Shown: one piece after another, positions 7,690 to 17,061 of the stretch
How the letters are laid out: each line of letters starts with the position of its first letter
Position numbering within the stretch: position 1 is the first letter of the stretch
NCBI GenBank assembly: GCA_907163375.1
Contig: CAJQUW010001659.1
Location: forward strand, 45,057 to 109,056
Direction: 5' to 3'
Source of the DNA: Prostheceraeus crozeri
Lineage: Eukaryota > Platyhelminthes > Polycladida > Euryleptidae
Length of the DNA: 64,000 nt
Made by a program: the position numbers and the translations under genes
The notes under the pieces: generated by a model
Databases searched by the model: none
What the model was told of the DNA's origin: nothing
Seen by the model: the letters and a program-made list of their open reading frames with translations, nothing else

Positions 7690-8112
7690 TTATTCCAAAT
7701 CGGCAATACGTTTCACCACAAGGCGAAACATAACATTAACATAATCAAACTCCTCTTCATTGCGAGGTTGACTATTTGGGGAGAAGAGCTCTTGCCAACC
7801 TCGTAAAATGTTGATATCATTCTCATTTACTATGTCTTTCGCTGACACACTGAGGAATGTACCTCGCAGAATTTCGCAGTCACCATACTGCACCGCTGAC
7901 TTCTCCGTCTCATCATCGGAAATGGTGATGGTTTCATTGTCGGAGATGATGGTTTCATCGTCGGAGATGATGGTTTCATCGTCGGAGATGATGATGGTTT
8001 CGTCCTCCTCCAACTGTAGCGGTTAGACCTCACCGTTGTAAATATTTTTTACTTGCCTCTTGCGTGGGGCATTGGGCATGAGTAAGGCATAGGCGTTCGG
8101 TGGTGTATCCAT
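7690..8112 (-). CDS. Acidic repeat protein with SUMO-interaction-like motifs, fossil
   Basis: Minus-strand gene with several (I/V)(I/S)SDDET units, a hydrophobic pair or triplet followed by Ser and acidic residues, as in SUMO-interacting motifs; a 21-bp DNA repeat underlies them at about 7920-7995. The C-terminal 60 residues are non-repetitive (YGDCEILRG, NILRGWQELFSP). A TATATAAG promoter lies on the minus strand at 8157-8150, divergent from the next gene. It is a small gene of the Polinton and looks broken. Adenoviral and adintoviral early proteins often target nuclear bodies; that role here is inference. Confidence 0.5.
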
Positions 8113-8149
8113 TTTAATGATATTATGAGGAAATGGTCATTGCACCGCA

Positions 8150-8237
8150 CTTATATAGATTCTCTCTCCCTGCTTCGCGCTCTCTCATTGGACGACAGCC
8201 ATTTATCAATCACACTGAATCATTCTCATATATAAAG
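8150..8237. promoter_or_regulatory. Bidirectional promoter between two small Polinton genes
   Basis: One ATTGG (CCAAT) at 8187-8191 is shared by a minus-strand TATATAAG (8157-8150) and a plus-strand TATATAAAG (8229-8237). The distances, 34 and 42 bp, closely match the pair at 63 kb (32 and 43 bp). Confidence 0.6.
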
Positions 8238-8266
8238 AAGAGTGTCTTGCATTTACCATCATAGTC

Positions 8267-8452
8267 ATGTCCGACACAGAGGAAACATTCACACCTCTTG
8301 CTACCTCAACTCCTACGAAGAAGGAAGTTATGAGAAAGTTTCAACAAAAAGAGGAAGAAGAAGAGAGACAAATGATTGAAGGCTGCAAGCATCTTACTCT
8401 ACAAACGGTTGAGAGTGAGCCTTTCATAAACGAGGCTGACTTTCAGGAGTGA
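8267..8452 (+). CDS. Small Glu-rich protein of the Polinton
   Basis: 61 residues from an ATG at 8267, 30 bp after the TATA box. It reads Thr/Ser-rich at the start (TFTPLATSTPTKKE), then a highly charged helix (KFQQKEEEEERQM) and an acidic end. It runs plus-strand toward, and overlaps by 10 bp the end of, the minus-strand penton-like gene. No family is recognised. The promoter context supports a real gene; function unknown. Confidence 0.5.
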   Translation: MSDTEETFTPLATSTPTKKEVMRKFQQKEEEEERQMIEGCKHLTLQTVESEPFINEADFQE

Positions 8453-10110
8453 AAAGTCCTTTGATGAGACAGAGAATGCTCCAAACGGTCTCTATGAGAC
8501 CACTGCCTCAACGGCCACCTAATCAAGAAAGAAAAGACATTGACTGCGCCACTATCATCATAGATACCAAATTTGCAATTGGATAATCGTGATACGTTGA
8601 CTGGAATGTATACCTTGTTCAGGAACTCCCTGTGCATGGTCACGCCAAAGTCTCCACTTTCAATAGGAATATATCTTAAAAGGGGAACCATTTGACCACC
8701 AACTTGTGTTGAATAGATAAAGTTAGTGTAAATGTAAAAGTGATTGATATTCATATCGAGCAAGGATGTTGAGCCACAATACTTCTCGTCGTACAATATG
8801 TCACGTTTGAATCCTAAAATCTTTGTCAACTCTTTTGAAATGTGAATGATTGTTTTACCATGTACACTGATACAGAATGTATTTTCTTTAGGATCATAGT
8901 CAAAATGATATGATTGTAGATTTGATACGCCCTTGTTCAAGTATGTACAAACATCATAGCCATTGCTATAATGCTTTGGAGGTATCGGTAACTTTTCATT
9001 TGGCTTCCATGTAAGACTGGGACGTAAAACAGGGTCTGTGCGTTTGAAATAAAGGACCATTCGACAATCGGATTGCTGTTCAGATGTTATTTTCACATTC
9101 CCCCATTCATGGCATGACCATAAGACGTCTGTTTTTAAAGAGAGCAAATCGCGAAATTTAGAATTGATGTGAACAAATCCAATGTGTGAACGCTCATAAT
9201 CATTTCGGAAATCAATCCTTGCTTTATTGTGTACTCGAGTGATGGACATAGATAATCCATTTATTTCATTTACCTGTTTGATCAAGTCATCAACAGTACC
9301 AGATTTAAAAAGCACAAAGCGCTCATGCATGCGATCAAGGGGAAGTAGGGTAATATTAATTTTTTTCCTGTGCCAATGTGAATATTTCTTAATCTGCTTT
9401 GATACTTTCATGGACACTTGAGCTCTCAAAGGGAAGGCACCACCTCCTTTTACTTCTGCAAATTTTGTGATAGGTAGAAAGAAACGTGATTTAAGATTCA
9501 ATATCTTTTGCAGAGGTCCACTCACATAAAATCCATGGGAAATAGTAGTCGGTCTCATGTAGAGGGTAACTTTATATAGATTTGGATCCATTTGCCAGAA
9601 CCATAGATCCTTTGCCAAATCATTCATAACTTTCAATAGGCGCTGAATTTTCATATAATAGTATGATTGCTCTAAACGATGACGGAATGATGGGTTTGTA
9701 GGTTGTTTCCATTTCAGGGGTGAAGCATTTTTAGCAATGGGTATGTCTGTATCTGCAGTGATAATTAAAGTAGGACCATTTACAATCTCATCAACAGCTC
9801 GCTTTCCCCGACGGGTGTTTACTGTAGGAATAGAATTCCACTCTGCTGCATGTTCATTCAAGTTGTAGGTATGTACTTTATCATTTCGCTCTAGTTTTGG
9901 AAAGTACAAGTCTTAATTCGTTGCAGTGCCTAATGTAATCTCTTCATTTGCAATGGTTCTTATATTATTCACATAGCTCAAATCTTGCAGGGCCACTTCC
10001 CAATCACCATTTAAGTCAATCGGCTGTGTTAAATCAGTCTCAAACTCGGCAGCTGTATTTTCATATCGCTTAGGTTGAGCATTACTGGGAAACACTGCTG
10101 TAAACTCCAT
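8443..10110 (-). CDS. Penton-like minor capsid protein gene, broken
   Basis: The start (FTAVFPSNAQPKRY, then FETDLTQPIDLNGDWEVAL) matches the widespread Polinton pattern of a sequence ending PIxLxGxWEVALxx, typical of the penton/minor capsid proteins. The remaining part is beta-rich with PLRYIPI, FYVSGPLQKIL and ILGFKRDILYD segments. Total coding span is about 550 codons, a normal size. In Polintons this protein is proposed to fill the capsid vertices (single jelly roll). It looks broken with about one break. Confidence 0.7.
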
Positions 10111-10119
10111 GTTAAAGTA

Positions 10120-10554
10120 TCAACATAAAGCGTCGTTTGCGTAGGCGTTATGTCGCATGACATAACGAACTGCTGCTTTCAATCTATTCTTCACAGTAGG
10201 TACTTTCTGTCGTCCTAGGAGTTTGGTTAAGAGTGATTGTCCTTTCACATAATGCACTCCCCTAGGTATGCTTGTACCGCCGTCTTTCATATTGCGATAG
10301 TTGATACAACCAAATATGACTTGATATCTTGGTCTTCTACGTTTAAAATCTGCAAGGGTATGAAATATTTCATGTTTTATTGATGAGCTCACACGGCAGC
10401 TGTTTTTTAATTCCATTGCAATGCGACGTACAGGATTGATCAAATCGATGCCACCTACAGGTGATCGCTTAAAGCCATAATCTGTTAACACTATTTCCCA
10501 CGCATGACCCATTCGCTGACGAAAATCTGTAGTTTGTAAGCATGATTTTGCCAA
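10120..10554 (-). CDS. PD-(D/E)xK nuclease-like protein of the Polinton
   Basis: The frame gives 144 residues. GGIDLINPVRRIAMELKNS places an Asp about 11 residues before an E-L-K triad, the layout of the PD-(D/E)xK nuclease core as in Eco47II/Sau96I-type restriction enzymes, which also read D(L/I)xN..k.i..E(I/L)KN. HEIFHTLADFKRRRPRYQVIFGCIN provides the following helix and strand. Such an enzyme would cleave DNA; a role in genome processing or in host DNA attack is possible. Located between the penton-like and protease/capsid genes. The N-terminal limit is uncertain because of an overlapping upstream frame; the gene is treated as a fossil. Confidence 0.55.
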   Translation of the reverse strand: MAKSCLQTTDFRQRMGHAWEIVLTDYGFKRSPVGGIDLINPVRRIAMELKNSCRVSSSIKHEIFHTLADFKRRRPRYQVIFGCINYRNMKDGGTSIPRGVHYVKGQSLLTKLLGRQKVPTVKNRLKAAVRYVMRHNAYANDALC

Positions 10555-10709
10555 GGATCGGCTATGCCGGAAAGAATTACATCTTCAATAGGTCTTGTTG
10601 CATGAATAGGTGATTTGATGAGGCGAACTGCATCATCTAATCCTCGTCCCGCTAATGTCACTATTGCAAATGATAATAGGATGATCAATCTTAACATGAC
10701 TTCGTCCAT
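10491..10709 (-). CDS. Short frame with signal-peptide-like start
   Basis: Reads MDEVMLRLIILLSFAIVTLA, a hydrophobic segment that could be a signal peptide or membrane anchor, then a charged region. It overlaps the nuclease-like frame. It could be an independent small protein or part of the same fossil gene; nothing decides this. Confidence 0.35.
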   Translation of the reverse strand: MDEVMLRLIILLSFAIVTLAGRGLDDAVRLIKSPIHATRPIEDVILSGIADPWQNHAYKLQIFVSEWVMRGK

Positions 10710-10754
10710 TTCTTATGAATGTTTTGCTTAAACGAGAAGACTAAGTAAACGTTT

Positions 10755-11108
10755 TTGATGTGTCTAAAACTAATCATGATTGCCAAGCTCTCTTCTCAGT
10801 GCCACGTTACATGGAAGGCTCGACGCATTACCTTTTATGATACTCATCGACACGTTAAAATAAGTTTATCCCCTTTTCAAATGGATAACCTGCACGATGC
10901 TTTACATATCATGCATCATCCAATGTACTATATCCCTCTAGGTGGACGTCTATTCATTATTCGACGAGATTTCATTGCTCTCCATGATCAATATGGTGTT
11001 ATACATTTTACATCCTCAAGTTGGAACAAGTATAGAGAACGTATACATCCTCGCATCATGACTTACCTTAAACAAACCAACACTCATAAGCATGAATGTG
11101 ACAAGTGA
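10755..11108 (+). CDS. Plus-strand Polinton protein of unknown function
   Basis: 117 residues at most; an alternative ATG at 10758-10785 gives slightly shorter products. It holds CHVTWKARRITFYDTHRHVK, then LSPFQMDNLHDALH and GGRLFIIRRDFIALHD. A compact alternation of strands and helices with basic residues would fit a small nucleic-acid-binding protein, but no family is recognised. It runs opposite to the flanking late-type genes, followed by an AATAAA at 11197. Function unknown. Confidence 0.5.
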   Translation: MMCLKLIMIAKLSSQCHVTWKARRITFYDTHRHVKISLSPFQMDNLHDALHIMHHPMYYIPLGGRLFIIRRDFIALHDQYGVIHFTSSSWNKYRERIHPRIMTYLKQTNTHKHECDK

Positions 11109-11225
11109 ACAATGTCTTCTTATCTCTACCTATTCATGTTTGATGACTAAATGCTACCTATTCAATCACATCATCTACTTTTCCATTGAAGTATAATAAA
11201 GAAAACAAATTTTAATCGTACTTAT

Positions 11226-11681
11226 TTATTGAAGGCTTTTATAAAAGTTACGCTTTTCATTGACAAGGGTATCATGTGAAAAATGTTTACAAATGTCATG
11301 TAAAGAGTCATAATGTAGTCGTTGCATTGCAAAGTAGAGGGCATAGGCTCCACATGTTGAAGACAAGGGATGTTGATAGGCCAAAGCATTGCGAATCCAT
11401 TTTCGTGAATGACGGTTCATGAAACGTGTGACATAATCACAATTTGGTAAGGCCAATGAATCAAAGATTTCACCGCAATAGTTTTTATCAATAAACAAAA
11501 CTTTCCAGTGTTTGCCGGGCAAGTGTGCTGTATCAGTATTCATGATAATGAATGAGGGTGGTTTTGGTAAAACTGTGGGCATATTATTAATGGAAAACAC
11601 ACCTCGAAATGCTGCAACAGTGCGTTCATCACCATGTTCTTGAACGACTCTCTCTAGCTCTGCATCAGATAACCAACTCAT
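11226..11681 (-). CDS. Adenovirus-like maturation protease (adenain) of the Polinton
   Basis: 151 residues. Catalytic order His (LPGKHWKVLF), acidic residue (CGEIFDSLALP) and Cys (SSTCGAYALYFAMQRL) fits the C5 adenain fold; the starting SWLSDAELERVV is typical of Polinton proteases. The oxyanion-hole Gln expected before the Cys is seen as the YQHPLSSTCG stretch. It would process capsid and core proteins in the virion. It lies directly downstream of the capsid gene: its start codon overlaps the capsid stop. Confidence 0.85.
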   Translation of the reverse strand: MSWLSDAELERVVQEHGDERTVAAFRGVFSINNMPTVLPKPPSFIIMNTDTAHLPGKHWKVLFIDKNYCGEIFDSLALPNCDYVTRFMNRHSRKWIRNALAYQHPLSSTCGAYALYFAMQRLHYDSLHDICKHFSHDTLVNEKRNFYKSLQ

Positions 11682-12961
11682 TAACTTGTATAAGAAGCGG
11701 AAACGTCACGTAGTCTGCTAATTCGAATGGTGGAATCGAACACAGCATAGATGAGTACATTGACTGTTTTCGTCAAATCTTTTTCAAAGAAGAATTCTAG
11801 TTTAAGACCCTTCGTGGCAGTGCCCAGACGATAAGAAGCACCTGCTTCATTGTTTGCTGTCAAATCAAATGCATAAAGTGTATAACCTTTAGCAAATTCA
11901 TCATAGGTCAAATCATTGGTGTCATCAGTATTCCAGTATTTAAAGGTCTCTATAGTATTTTGATATGAGCGAGAATAATGTCCATTAGCAAAGTCTGGGC
12001 AAAAAGGAGTACCAGGAATGCAATCAGTATCGCGATACAATCCGATTTGATTTAAACCATAGTGTTCAAAGTTGCGGGGATTCTTCGATATATTACCATT
12101 GTATGCATCATTTCCAATCAATCCCACAATGATCATTTTTGGTGATTGTATAGGAAACAAACTATCTTTAACAAAGCTCTTTTGCGCACGAGGAATGGTG
12201 AAACTATGGATCTCAGTATAATTTACATCATAAAGAGCATCATACTTCTTCAAACTCATCTCGTGACCATTAATAACCGAAGGATGAACTGTCATTCGTC
12301 GCACATAAAGTCTAACACTTTCAAACACAATCTTAAACTCAGTCTTTGCTCCATAAGAATTCAATACAAATTTAGGATCGTTCGGTAAGAGATGAACTCG
12401 CATGTCTACTTTTGACATTAAGAAACGTGATTAACGGAATAAGTCCAAGTATAGGGGACCATATAATTCACACACCCTACTTTCTGCAGTCCACTTTTCA
12501 CGAGTGACAAATCCCTTGTTTTTGTCACTATCAAATTTACCAGCTTCATCTCTACACCAACCCATAACAGCCATGTGACTCTTTTGTGCTTGTGGCTGGA
12601 ACTGCATGACTGTTGAAAAATAACCGAGATAGGGATAACTGTGTTGACCACCTTCAACCCGAGTTTCACCAATGGTCAATGATACATCCTTGAAGAGCGT
12701 TGCTATTGCCAAGTTATTCACGGCTACTTTGTCCTTGTCGTCAAGGTTTGTGCCGTCCTTATTTACTATCTTAAACTTAACATGTAGATTGATGTCATTT
12801 ACATCGATGTACTCAGCATCATTTCCTGGTATTAAAAGCTCAATGACACTACCAGAATCGATACTTGTCTGTGGATAACGAATGGATACATAATTTCTAA
12901 TGATATCCGTCTGTATAGGTGTTCTATCAAATAAGCAAAGGGATGTGGTTTTACATTCCAT
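11681..12961 (-). CDS. Polinton major capsid protein (F54H12.2-like), broken
   Basis: The start (LFDRTPIQTDI, then IEFLIPG-type SVIELLIPGNDAEYIDV) matches the double-jelly-roll Polinton capsid family often annotated as F54H12.2-like. GQHSYPYLGYFSTVMQF and, later, FDLTANNEAGASYRLG are hallmark stretches. The span of about 427 codons is normal for the family. The gene looks broken with about one break. It follows the small basic protein gene (2 bp apart) and precedes the protease. Confidence 0.85.
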
Positions 12962-12963
12962 AA

Positions 12964-13352
12964 TTAAAACAGTCCACGTCGTCTGCGTTTGCTAGGAGAT
13001 ATACGAGATGCTCTTCGCTTACGTTTGCCTGAAGTAGAGAGTGGATTGATATGACTGATGACAGACCTGATACCAGCCTTACCGACATTCTTCAAACGCT
13101 GTATTCCATGACGCTTTAGCGATTCACGAATCGGCAATCTTCCTGAAAGCGCATCACTTGCTACATCTGCTGCTAATCCTACAGCTTCCTTTAAAGCTGA
13201 TTTTCCCACATTTGCGATAGTGGGAGCATCATACCTTTGACAGCACCCAATAGACTACCCCCTTTTTGACGTCCCGATCCAGCATAAACGGGAAAGCCAG
13301 CTCCATGACTAGCATAGGAGTAGGCAGAATAAAACGTAGCAGTTTGATCCAT
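12964..13352 (-). CDS. Small basic minor virion protein region of the Polinton
   Basis: The upstream part reads Tyr/Gly-rich with GFPVYAGSGRQKGGSLLGAV, and the downstream part has KSALKEAVGLAADVASDALS then a very basic end (GKRKRRASR..SKRRRRGLF). This order (YAG.R.Q.G..LG, then K.ALK.....A.D, then a poly-basic tail) is the common layout of the Polinton protein encoded just upstream of the capsid and compared with adenovirus minor/core proteins. It probably binds DNA or the inner capsid. It looks broken. Confidence 0.6.
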
Positions 13353-13393
13353 AGGTATTTATTTATTTATATTTACACAATTCATTACTTTGC

Positions 13394-14460
13394 TTAGGAA
13401 CGTTGACTAACACGATAAAGGTCAGAATGACGAATCCAACTGTTCATTGAATTTGGATAGCCAGCCCATTTCACCAGGCTCCACTTTTCCCCTTGTCGCA
13501 TTTGGTGACGAAGTATCTTTTCAACCATGTAGTCATCATCTTCTTTGGTGATGGGTGTTATCTCATGACGATAAAAACTCCCTTCAATCTCTTCACCATG
13601 ATAATCACGAGGCTTGTAGGTAGTGGGTTTGAATTTCTTGTTAACCTCAGAGACAGTAAATATTTCTTCCGTCCAACTGGGAAGATATCCTTTCGCAAAC
13701 ACGCTTTTCACCTTGGAAACACGAACTTTGTCACCAACCTGAATGTCACGTTTACCTTGTGATGGTTGCTTGCGTTTAGCATTGATTTCACGGATTGTAT
13801 CCACCATGTCTGGAGTTATGTCAGCAGGTTTGTGAACAATCATACGATGCACAGAATGATTGTAAGCGTGTACAGTATCTTGTAATGCATCTGTCCACTT
13901 TTGTGTTACTTTTGCAGTGAAATAGCGCCATAGGCGAGTTTTCAGTGTACGGTTAAAGCGCTCGACCACTGCAGCCTTGTATGCACTTTTCACACTAAAC
14001 AGCTCAATGTTGTGTTCGCGAAATAAAGCACGCACATGTCTGTTTTCAAACTCTTCCCTTGATCAGTCTGAATACGTGTGGGAATAAGTCCTTCACTGAA
14101 AATATTTTGGAAAGCCTCGGCCACTTCTTCACCACGCTTTGTCTTGAGTGGTTGAACCCAAGCATAACGAGAAAATAAGTCAATGACAGTTAGGAGAAAG
14201 CGATAGCCTTCATTCTTTTTAGCTAATAAAGAAACATCAGCCAAATCTGCTTGCCATTGTTCATCAATATCATGAACGATATAAGAACGAGTAGGATAAC
14301 GTTTTCGAGCTTGTGTGTGCAATGTATATGCAGGTTGAGCTTTTAACCATCTCTTCACTTGTTTCTGTGAATAACCACTTGCTTGTGACAACTTTTTCAC
14401 TGAAGCATAACCTGCATCATGCTTTGGGATATAGTAAATTGATTTCAGATGTTCATCCAT
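13394..14460 (-). CDS. Polinton integrase with C-terminal chromodomain, broken
   Basis: The N-terminal zone (YIPKHDAGYASVKKLSQASG, VKRWLKAQPAYTLH) is the HTH-type start of Polinton integrases. Catalytic-core motifs are WQADLADVS, RIQTDQGKS and VVERFNRTLKTRLW. A SH3-like stretch (IQVGDKVRVSKVKSVFAKGY) follows, and the end is a chromodomain (YMVEKILRHQ, WSLVKWAGYP, NSWI) that may guide insertion to modified histones. The family length of about 350 codons fits the span. It looks broken with about one break. Confidence 0.85.
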
Positions 14461-14466
14461 CGTCTA

Positions 14467-14724
14467 TTAAGAGGGATCGCTTATTTGCCTCAAAGTATCA
14501 GTCTTTTTCTCCGCTAGGGTTTGCGTTTGTGTTTGAGTCCTGCTTTTGCTACTTTTTTGAGCCGTCTTGTATGAATCACTTTTACAACATGTACTTAAGC
14601 AGTTCAATGACACATGAATGTTTGGCAACTCTGAACATGGGATGCAAAATAGCTTCTTCATTAAAAGTCTGATAAAATAAAATGATGGATAACGTGTTGA
14701 ATGTTTTGGTATACGCTTCGGCAA
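14467..14724 (-). CDS. Uncharacterised small frame between integrase and next Polinton gene
   Basis: 85 residues with several Cys (LFCIPCSELP, LSTCCKSD) and a TQTQTQT stretch. No recognised family and no promoter. It may be non-coding. Confidence 0.2.
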   Translation of the reverse strand: MPKRIPKHSTRYPSFYFIRLLMKKLFCIPCSELPNIHVSLNCLSTCCKSDSYKTAQKSSKSRTQTQTQTLAEKKTDTLRQISDPS

Positions 14725-14739
14725 CTTCTCGGGTGTTTT

Positions 14740-15303
14740 TTAAGTTTGCTTGATTCTCTTTTTAGGTCTCTCTACATTTTGCAACTTTCTCTTCCTAGGT
14801 GTAGAATCATTTTCCATTTCCTGTAAGGTATCACGACCAAGAATTGCTTTTGGGACATTGAATTTCTTCATACTTTTTAAAAAGAACTCCCATCCTGTAG
14901 GTGTAAAGTGACGACGACGATCACGAACAGCATGATTAATTAAATCTTCCACTCTTGAGTCCCTAATGACTGCACCATCATCACTTACCACTTCACCTCG
15001 TTGTGTGATTTTCAAGTTGGGTTCGAGACTTCGATATAAGCTCAGTGCGCGATTGCGATAGGGTTTGGGTGAACCAAGTGAAAGATCATTGCGTATTTTT
15101 TCTTTCAATTGTTTCATTTCTTCTAAGGTAGAACTCTGCTTTATCAAACGATCATATGGATTTTTACTTTGTACAGATTCTTGTTCATATTGCTGATTAA
15201 GTTGTGACATTTGATTTGCCCAAGGTTGATGAACACTCTGCATTGTAATCAGATGTATATATTCTTCTTGTGGAATAGCAATCATGCGTTGAAAACCGCT
15301 CAT
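14740..15303 (-). CDS. Conserved Polinton protein of unknown function
   Basis: 187 residues from an ATG at 15303. It starts MSGFQRMIAIPQEEYIHLITM and carries NPYDRLIKQSSTLEEMK, PKPYRNRALSLYRSLEP and HAVRDRRRHFTPTGW, then a basic tail (RKRKLQNVERPKKRIKQ). I recognise this pattern as a widespread protein encoded beside the ATPase in invertebrate Polintons; its role is not known. The C-terminal nuclear-localisation-like cluster and the FTPTGW helix region suggest a virion core or DNA-binding role, which is inference. Looks whole. Confidence 0.7.
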   Translation of the reverse strand: MSGFQRMIAIPQEEYIHLITMQSVHQPWANQMSQLNQQYEQESVQSKNPYDRLIKQSSTLEEMKQLKEKIRNDLSLGSPKPYRNRALSLYRSLEPNLKITQRGEVVSDDGAVIRDSRVEDLINHAVRDRRRHFTPTGWEFFLKSMKKFNVPKAILGRDTLQEMENDSTPRKRKLQNVERPKKRIKQT

Positions 15304-15319
15304 AACAATTGATATATGA

Positions 15320-15919
15320 TCATGGGTTTCTCAAAGAGATGACTGCGTAAGCGATAATCCTCAGGACACTCCTGGGTAAAGTCCAAAAATAAATAATTAT
15401 AGGGTTTTCCGTAGCAGCCTCAAATACTTTAATCAATGCTTTTGACTTGCGAGGAAGAACTTGTCGAGATAGGAATTTAACTTGACTTTTATCACGAGAA
15501 TTTTTAAAGATGATGTAGTAATGTGTGTTTAGACTTCGAGTCCGTGCTTCCTTTCCACTTGGAAAAAGATTTTGCATAATAAAAATGATAAAGCATGGTT
15601 TGTGATGAGCAGCCTTGGTTAACATAGCAGTTACTTCTTGTGAGTTCTTACTCTCATTAAGTAAATCATCAAGAATGATAATATCATAAGGTTGAATATC
15701 AGTAGTGCTGATAATCCCCGGTTGAACCAAGTAACCCTTACCAACCAATTCATGATGTAAGTTATGTTGATCAATTCCATAGCACCAAACAACGTGATTA
15801 GGTATGCAGTCAAAAATCTCATTACGACGCTCCAACGATTGCAGTGTTAAATGTGTCTTCCCACTATGAGAGGGTCCTACGATACACATAGTGCGATTAC
15901 AGCGTAAACGGAAATCCAT
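15320..15919 (-). CDS. Polinton FtsK/HerA-type packaging ATPase
   Basis: 199 residues from an ATG at 15919. Walker A is GPSHSGKTHL near residues 15-24, and Walker B is IIILDDLLNE near 80-90; a HKPCFIIFIMQNLFPSGKEA segment follows with the sensor Gln/Asn, then LNTHYYIIFKNSRD. This is the A32-like genome packaging ATPase of Polintons, adintoviruses and relatives. The C-terminal end is less typical than usual. It lies 16 bp upstream of the conserved unknown gene on the same strand, so the two were probably co-expressed. Confidence 0.85.
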   Translation of the reverse strand: MDFRLRCNRTMCIVGPSHSGKTHLTLQSLERRNEIFDCIPNHVVWCYGIDQHNLHHELVGKGYLVQPGIISTTDIQPYDIIILDDLLNESKNSQEVTAMLTKAAHHKPCFIIFIMQNLFPSGKEARTRSLNTHYYIIFKNSRDKSQVKFLSRQVLPRKSKALIKVFEAATENPIIIYFWTLPRSVLRIIAYAVISLRNP

Positions 15920-15958
15920 GTTGATTTTGATGAAAAGTCATGCCATTTAACTTAGTAT

Positions 15959-16360
15959 CTATCCATTAATGGCTTTATTTGCGAGAGCACCAGCTAAACC
16001 TCCCAAAGCAGGACCGGCAGCTGCCATGATGATAGGCGCTAAAAGTGGTAAGAAGCCACCACGTTGTGATAATAGTTTGCGCTTTGTAGGAATTGATGTT
16101 TTTGGATTGCTCAAGGTACGAAGAACTTTACCGTGTCTGGCAATTGCATTGGCCTTTTTGCTATTTAATGTCATATAACGCACTTTTCGTATTTCCGCAC
16201 ACATTTTACGAATGAAGGCATCGTTTGCCAGCTTCATTGCCTCACATCGATGAGATGGCTTTAATTTTAATAAGCGACGAAGCGTGAGACAGAATTTTTT
16301 GTTTGCATTTGATTGACACTTTTGTCTGCGTGAACGGTGAGATGAACGACGTCCAGCCAT
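15959..16360 (-). CDS. Basic protein with C-terminal hydrophobic segment of the Polinton
   Basis: 133 residues. The N-terminus is very basic (RRSSHRSRRQKCQ), the middle helical with KLANDAFIRKMCAEIRKVRY, and the end KLLSQRGGFLPLLAPIIM then AAGPALGGLAGALA. The QRGGFLPLL plus Gly/Ala-rich end is a recurring small Polinton protein. It may be a membrane-active or DNA-condensing minor virion protein. It precedes the ATPase gene by about 40 bp. Confidence 0.65.
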   Translation of the reverse strand: MAGRRSSHRSRRQKCQSNANKKFCLTLRRLLKLKPSHRCEAMKLANDAFIRKMCAEIRKVRYMTLNSKKANAIARHGKVLRTLSNPKTSIPTKRKLLSQRGGFLPLLAPIIMAAAGPALGGLAGALANKAING

Positions 16361-16391
16361 TTTTACAGGTGGATGTTAGAGCGTTCTTTGC

Positions 16392-16856
16392 TTAAACACG
16401 ACAGCAGCGTCGAAACATCACCGTCGTAAACGCAATGAAATAGAGGAAGACATTGAGTACAGCACTAGTAAAAAGCAATACACTGAGAACAGCCACAGTA
16501 CCAGTAGGATAGTCAGAAGCAGATACATGTGTGGGTAGCTGTAATGTATCATTCAGTGAGGTACTATAGTTCAATGGAAACAGTTCAGCTGTGTCGTTTG
16601 CTGATATGTTATGAACCAGACATGAACAATCTGTTTGTATGACGATGTTTGTAAAGTTTAATGCCTTTGCATCAATTGTGCTTAAGTGGAAAAGGCTTCC
16701 CATAAGCAACGTGTAGAATACATAACTCCAAGCAAGGTAATGAAAGAATACCATGATGTAACAGTGATGAAAGTGTATTCGTAAACTGATTTGGTTTAAA
16801 ATTATAAGATAGCATATAGTCAACATCTTCACAGTTTGCGTGAATGATGATAGCAT
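16392..16856 (-). CDS. Membrane protein with possible glycosylation sites, Polinton
   Basis: 154 residues. One or two hydrophobic segments lie in the first 60 residues, then an ectodomain-like stretch with several N-x-S/T sequons (NFT, NIS, NDT, NYS, NDT) and two Cys (CSC), then a strong membrane segment (VLSVLLFTSAVLNVFLYFIA) and a short basic tail (FRRCCRV). A type I or multi-span membrane protein is likely. Its role in a Polinton is unknown; it is treated as a fossil part. Confidence 0.5.
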   Translation of the reverse strand: MLSSFTQTVKMLTICYLIILNQISLRIHFHHCYIMVFFHYLAWSYVFYTLLMGSLFHLSTIDAKALNFTNIVIQTDCSCLVHNISANDTAELFPLNYSTSLNDTLQLPTHVSASDYPTGTVAVLSVLLFTSAVLNVFLYFIAFTTVMFRRCCRV

Positions 16857-16986
16857 TACTCAAACGATGTATCATCTCTCTACAATCACTGGATGATAAT
16901 AGTTTTTCCAACACAAGAATCCACTGCCTTGTATAATCATGCTTTCTCTTTTCAATGAGACGATGATACAGTGGTGTCATGGTCAT
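16672..16986 (-). CDS. Overlapping small frame, uncertain
   Basis: 104 residues in a different frame that overlaps the membrane protein start. It has an amphipathic helix region (WILVLEKLLSSSDCREMIHRL). It could be a separate small gene or the true start of the neighbouring gene; no family is recognised. Confidence 0.3.
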   Translation of the reverse strand: MTMTPLYHRLIEKRKHDYTRQWILVLEKLLSSSDCREMIHRLSNAIIIHANCEDVDYMLSYNFKPNQFTNTLSSLLHHGILSLPCLELCILHVAYGKPFPLKHN

Positions 16987-17061
16987 AGATGACTATTTTA
17001 AATTCGACTAGGATTGCATCAACATCATTCATATACATTGACTGTTGAAATTATTTCTTGA

